Assembly: GCF_000473245.1 (NCBI RefSeq)
Contig: NC_022524.1
Coordinates: forward strand, 1,264,501-1,328,500
Length of the DNA stretch: 64,000 nt
DNA from: Bacillus infantis NRRL B-14911
GTDB lineage: Bacteria > Bacillota > Bacilli > Bacillales > Cytobacillaceae
Direction of reading: 5' to 3'
Under the pieces are notes generated by a model. It was not told where the DNA came from, did no database searches, and saw nothing but the letters and a program-made list of their open reading frames with translations. The position numbers were made by a program, and so were the translations under genes. The stretch's first letter is position 1. Every line of letters begins with the position of its first letter. Shown here piece by piece: positions 60,800 through 64,000 of the stretch.

Positions 60800-61628
60800 A
60801 GCTGCAGCGGCCTATCAATATTGTGAAGAGGTCATTAAAAAGAATTCAGCCACATTTCACCGGGCTTTTTCTTTCTTGCCGCCTGAGAAAAAAAGGGCTG
60901 TCTGGGCCATTTATGCTTTTTGCCGCAGGGTTGATGATATTGTGGATGAAGGATCGTGTCCAGAGGAAGAGGTGGCTGCTTTTGAAAAAGAATTTGCCGT
61001 ATTCCTCGAAGGCGGGCTGCCCCATCAAGATGTTATGCTGTGGACGGCTCTCAGAGATGTGTTTGTCAGCTTTGACATGGACAGCACTCCTTTCTTTGAA
61101 ATGATTGAAGGTCAGAAGATGGATTTATACAAATCAAGATATTATACTGTCGATGAACTTCTTCACTATTCCTATCATGTGGCGAGTACGGTCGGCCTGA
61201 TGCTGCTTCCTGTCCTTGCGCCTGAAAATGCGGGACAGCTGAAGCATGGCGCCATTAAGCTGGGGCAGGCTATGCAGATTACCAATATACTTCGCGATAT
61301 TGGAGATGACCTCAAAAGAGATCGGGTTTATCTTCCTGCAGCATTGATGGAGAAGCACGGATATAAGGAGGAAGAACTGCAGTCAGGCCAGCTGAATGCC
61401 GCTTTTTTCGGTCTGTTCGAGGAGCTGGCGAAAATCGCCGAGCAATATTATGAAGAAGCGCTGGAAACGATCCACTTGTATCCTCCTTCTTCCAGGACAC
61501 CAGTCAAGGGTGCTGCCGTCCTTTACAGGGCCATCCTTAATAAAATCCGGAAGAACGGATATAACTCATTTGGAGCAAGAAATTATGTGACGAAGGAAGA
61601 AAAAGCAAGGCTCCTCGCTACAATATAA
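60792..61628 (+). CDS. crtM: Squalene/phytoene synthase family protein, CrtM-like (YisP position)
   Basis: This 278-residue trans-isoprenyl diphosphate synthase has the first aspartate-rich motif RRVDDIVDEG (near 50) and the second NILRDIGDDLKRDRVYLP (near 172), both with Mg-binding Asp residues, as needed to join two farnesyl diphosphates. The TTG at 60792 follows AAGGAG by about 10 nt and overlaps crtN by 8 bp; the ATG at 60750 would add residues coded inside crtN. The position between asnO and a MATE gene is that of B. subtilis yisP, whose product is a relative with farnesol-producing phosphatase activity. Confidence 0.87.
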   Translation: MDKAAAAYQYCEEVIKKNSATFHRAFSFLPPEKKRAVWAIYAFCRRVDDIVDEGSCPEEEVAAFEKEFAVFLEGGLPHQDVMLWTALRDVFVSFDMDSTPFFEMIEGQKMDLYKSRYYTVDELLHYSYHVASTVGLMLLPVLAPENAGQLKHGAIKLGQAMQITNILRDIGDDLKRDRVYLPAALMEKHGYKEEELQSGQLNAAFFGLFEELAKIAEQYYEEALETIHLYPPSSRTPVKGAAVLYRAILNKIRKNGYNSFGARNYVTKEEKARLLATI

Positions 61629-61630
61629 GA

Positions 61631-61660
61631 AAGGCCTGGCTGCCGCCAGGCCTTGCTGTC
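61631..61660. terminator. Terminator between crtM and the convergent MATE gene
   Basis: AAGGCCTGGC and GCCAGGCCTT form a perfect ten-pair stem with a TGCC loop. The T-rich tail is interrupted (GCTGTCTCTTT), but the stem lies between two converging stop codons. Confidence 0.7.
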
Positions 61661-61663
61661 TCT

Positions 61664-63031
61664 TTAGCCGGCAGCTTCTTCCTCCTTGCCGGCCCTGCCG
61701 ATGAACGATTTTTCCATCCATACTTTGGAGCGCCAACGCCAAAGCATAAGGATGCCCCTCAGCCATTCATCTGCAATGAAGGCGATCCATACCCCAATAA
61801 GCCCGAGTCCAAAATGGATCCCGGCGATATAAGAAATGGTGACAGACACACCCCACATGGACAGGATGCCCATATAGACAGGGAACTTTACATCGCCAGC
61901 CGCCCTTAGCGAGCTGATGACGACCAGATTGAAGGAACGGCCGGGTTCAAGGATGATGGTCAAAAGAATCAGCGTGCTTCCAACTTTGATGATATCCTGA
62001 TTGTCCGTAAAGATTCCCAGCAATGAGTCTGAGAAAAAGGTGAAAACGACAGCTGCTCCCACTGAAATCGCAATTGCGAGCTTCAAGCTTCTGATGCACC
62101 TTTGATAGGCTGATGCAAATTCTCTTGCCCCGATCATGTGCCCGATCATAATCTGGGTTCCCTGGCTGATGGCGAGGCTGAATAGAAAAATGAACATCAT
62201 CAGATTCTGGGCATAAACCTTTGCCGTCAAAGCTTCTGTCCCAATCATTGCCACAAAATAGGTGATGACCATCTGAGAGGCGTTATAAGACAGCTGTTCG
62301 CCAGCAGAAGGGATGCCGATTTGCAGGAGGTTCCGCAGATGTTCCTTCGGGAAGCGGAAAAGGAGCCTGAAGGGCAGTTCTCCTTCCGTACGCTTAATCA
62401 GGACCAGGATGGAAGCAGCAAGGCCGATCGTTCTGCTGACTGCAGTAGAAATGGCCACGCCCTCTACGCCCAGTACAGGAATCCCAAAAGGTCCGAAGAT
62501 GAAAAGGTAATTTCCGATGACATTCAGTATATTCATCCCGATGGTTATATACATAACATCTCTTGTAAATCCGTAGCTTCTGATGACGGCCCCAATGGTC
62601 ATGATGAGTGCCTGGACAAAGGAAAAGCCGCCGACGATCACAAGATAAACATTTGCTTCATCCATCAGTTCCGAGGGAAGATCCATCAGCTTCAGCATGG
62701 GCTTGCCAAAAATAATCAGGACTGCACTGAGCAGTATGCCGAAGCAAAGGTTGGTCCCAAGGGACACCACCGATATTTCACCGGCTTTCCCAAGCTGTTT
62801 TGCACCCAGGTTCTGGGCAACCAGGATGGAGGTGCCTGTTGCTACAAATCCAAACATCACGATGATGAGTGACAGAATTTGGTTTGAAACCCCTACAGCA
62901 GCAACAGAGTTATCGGAATACTGGGACAGCATAAGCGTATCAGCATTCCCCATCAGCATATGAAGCAGTATTTCAATGAAAATAGGCCAGGTGAGGGCAA
63001 ATAAAGTTAAGTTCTTTTTCGGTTGTTTCAT
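61664..63031 (-). CDS. yisQ: MATE family efflux transporter, YisQ-like
   Basis: This 455-residue twelve-helix membrane protein is of the multidrug and toxin extrusion family. It begins MKQPKKNLTLFALTWPIFIEILLHMLMGNADTLMLSQYSDNSVAAVGVSNQI, with GKAGEISVVSLGTNLCFGILLSA and IGIPSAGEQLSYNASQMVI marking the two halves. B. subtilis yisQ lies in the same order after yisP. ATG 63031 follows TAGGAGAT. The substrate is unknown (cationic drugs are typical). It lies downstream of the GH13 gene on the same strand, separated by a terminator. Confidence 0.9.
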   Translation of the reverse strand: MKQPKKNLTLFALTWPIFIEILLHMLMGNADTLMLSQYSDNSVAAVGVSNQILSLIIVMFGFVATGTSILVAQNLGAKQLGKAGEISVVSLGTNLCFGILLSAVLIIFGKPMLKLMDLPSELMDEANVYLVIVGGFSFVQALIMTIGAVIRSYGFTRDVMYITIGMNILNVIGNYLFIFGPFGIPVLGVEGVAISTAVSRTIGLAASILVLIKRTEGELPFRLLFRFPKEHLRNLLQIGIPSAGEQLSYNASQMVITYFVAMIGTEALTAKVYAQNLMMFIFLFSLAISQGTQIMIGHMIGAREFASAYQRCIRSLKLAIAISVGAAVVFTFFSDSLLGIFTDNQDIIKVGSTLILLTIILEPGRSFNLVVISSLRAAGDVKFPVYMGILSMWGVSVTISYIAGIHFGLGLIGVWIAFIADEWLRGILMLWRWRSKVWMEKSFIGRAGKEEEAAG

Positions 63032-63104
63032 TTTACATATCTCCTAAACAATGCGGTGTGATTCTTTGAGATAAAAGAGTGCCTCCCCCGGGAAGTCATT
63101 ATGC

Positions 63105-63134
63105 GCAAAGAAAGGGCTGGCAGAAGTGCCAGCC
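63105..63134 (-). terminator. Terminator after the GH13 gene
   Basis: GGCTGGCA and TGCCAGCC form an eight-pair stem with a 4-nt loop; on the minus strand it is followed by CCCTTTCTTTG. Confidence 0.65.
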
Positions 63135-63156
63135 TTATAAATGTTGGTTTGAAATT

Positions 63157-64000
63157 TTATAGCTCAAAGGACAATATGGCAGCCCCGTAGCCTTCCAATA
63201 CGGCAGACAGGGAATCTGCTTCAGCCGCATATTCTTCCTCTGTCAGCAGATCGGTGATTTTTTTCCCTTTTAAAGGAAAAGGGAGGGAGAATGATGCTTC
63301 TTCACTTGAAGCATTCAAGAGGATGACAATCTTCCTGTTACCCGAACTTCTGGCAAATGCAGCAACTGTACTCTCCTCAGGAAGCTCAAGAAATTCCAGA
63401 ACTCCCTCATTTGCCAGCAGGGGCTCTGATTTGCGCAATTGGATAAGCTTCTTTGTATGTTCGTACATTTCCATACTGTATTCTTCTTCATCCCATGGCA
63501 TGCATTCCCGGCATCCCGGGTCCATGCCGCCGGAAAGTCCCACTTCATCTCCATAATAAATGCAAGGGGTTCCGATATAGGTCATCATAAATGTGAATAT
63601 CAGCTTTGCCTTTTCAAGCGAACCCCCGCACTCCGTCAGAACCCTCGGGGTATCATGGCTTCCAGCCAGGTTGAAAGCAGCCTCGTTAACATTATCAGGA
63701 TACATATGGATAACAGAGACCATATTCTCCGCAAATTGGCGGGGGCTGATTGCTTCTTTAGCAAACAGATTATGAACATTTGTCAGGAATGGGTAATTCA
63801 TTACAGCATCGAACTGGTCGCCCCTGAGCCAAGGCATGCTATCATGCCAGATTTCCCCGAGGATATAAAGATCCGGTTTGATGCTCTTCACTTCAGCACG
63901 GAATTCGCGCCAGAACTGATGATCGATTTCATTGGCAACATCCAGTCGCCAGCCATCGATATCGAATTCCCGGACCCAATAGCGCCCGACCTCCAGGAGG
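63157..64000 (-). CDS. GH13 alpha-amylase-family glycosidase (5' partial)
   Basis: The gene continues past the right edge; 280 residues of its C-terminal part are visible. It is an alpha-glucan hydrolase of the GH13 family, probably the neopullulanase/cyclomaltodextrinase subgroup. Catalytic region II reads DGWRLDVANEIDHQFW (nucleophile Asp at 63940-63942), region III YILGEIWHDSMPWL (acid/base Glu at 63853-63855) and region IV NLAGSHDTPRVL (transition-state Asp). The C-terminal beta domain follows. A GTG at 63891 is internal, because the frame runs through region II upstream of it. Typical members exceed 550 residues, so about half is missing. Confidence 0.9.
   Translation of the reverse strand, partial: LLEVGRYWVREFDIDGWRLDVANEIDHQFWREFRAEVKSIKPDLYILGEIWHDSMPWLRGDQFDAVMNYPFLTNVHNLFAKEAISPRQFAENMVSVIHMYPDNVNEAAFNLAGSHDTPRVLTECGGSLEKAKLIFTFMMTYIGTPCIYYGDEVGLSGGMDPGCRECMPWDEEEYSMEMYEHTKKLIQLRKSEPLLANEGVLEFLELPEESTVAAFARSSGNRKIVILLNASSEEASFSLPFPLKGKKITDLLTEEEYAAEADSLSAVLEGYGAAILSFEL

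Overview
The window is a chromosomal stretch of an endospore-forming member of the Bacillaceae. Base composition looks moderate (mid-40s GC by eye). Shine-Dalgarno sites are strong (AAGGAGG types) and many starts are TTG or GTG. Much of the order follows, from memory, the Bacillus subtilis yhf-yhj-addBA-gerP-yis region: IDEAL protein-comK, TVP38 protein-sipV, addB-addA-yisB, gerPABCDEF, yisK, yisL, DUF2777 protein-asnO, a squalene/phytoene synthase at the yisP position and a MATE exporter at the yisQ position. Several blocks without a B. subtilis counterpart are inserted between these syntenic anchors. No tRNA, rRNA, CRISPR array, transposase or prophage gene is visible.

Layout. 1-2.6 kb: a TrpXYZ-type ABC importer, cut at its 5' end. 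2.7-4.4 kb: a divergent XRE-cupin regulator and azlCD. 4.6-8.4 kb: an M48 metalloprotease, a coiled-coil protein, an IDEAL protein, comK (with a near-perfect CodY box upstream) and a YhjD-like protein. 8.6-13.1 kb: an S9 peptidase, then an LCP ligase, a TVP38 protein and a signal peptidase. 13.2-16.4 kb: a very large MalT-like ATPase/BTAD regulator. 16.5-17.3 kb: intergenic repeats and a small zinc-ribbon-like protein. 17.5-26.3 kb: one long operon coding for a Liv-type ABC importer, a 63-aa protein, a KAS III-like enzyme, an alpha/beta hydrolase, an SDR and a thiolase. 26.3-29.1 kb: two copies of a structured Bacillaceae repeat, an isochorismatase-family hydrolase and an acyl-CoA ligase. 29-31 kb: a GNAT and an MFS exporter. 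31.3-39 kb: addBA and an HNH protein. 39-41 kb: the gerP spore-coat operon with a good sigma-K promoter. 41-46 kb: a second CoA ligase, a DUF418 protein, a P-loop kinase, yisK and yisL. 46-49.4 kb: a FIST-PAS-GGDEF-EAL protein and a small membrane peptide. 49.5-54.7 kb: a two-component system and ABC-2 exporter resembling LnrJK-LnrLMN. 54.8-57.7 kb: DUF2777 protein and asnO. 57.8-61.6 kb: a three-gene C30-type carotenoid operon. 61.7-64 kb: a MATE exporter and a GH13 glycosidase that runs off the end.

The most interesting signal is a shared promoter architecture. TGTAAC-N5-TGTAAC lies upstream of the Liv/KAS III operon (17411-17427). TGTAAC-N5-TGCAAC lies upstream of the CoA-ligase gene (27530-27546). 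Each repeat pair has an 11-bp period, and in each case a weak -10 hexamer starts exactly 16 nt after the start of the second repeat. Eleven-bp direct repeats just upstream of -10 are the hallmark of SARP/BTAD activator sites, and the giant BTAD regulator lies next door. I infer one regulon: regulator, importer, KAS III/hydrolase/SDR/thiolase enzymes, CoA ligase and perhaps the isochorismatase, forming an uncharacterised uptake and acyl-CoA metabolism system whose substrate is not evident.

All functional calls rest on reading protein motifs, gene order and sequence signals by eye. No database search was run.
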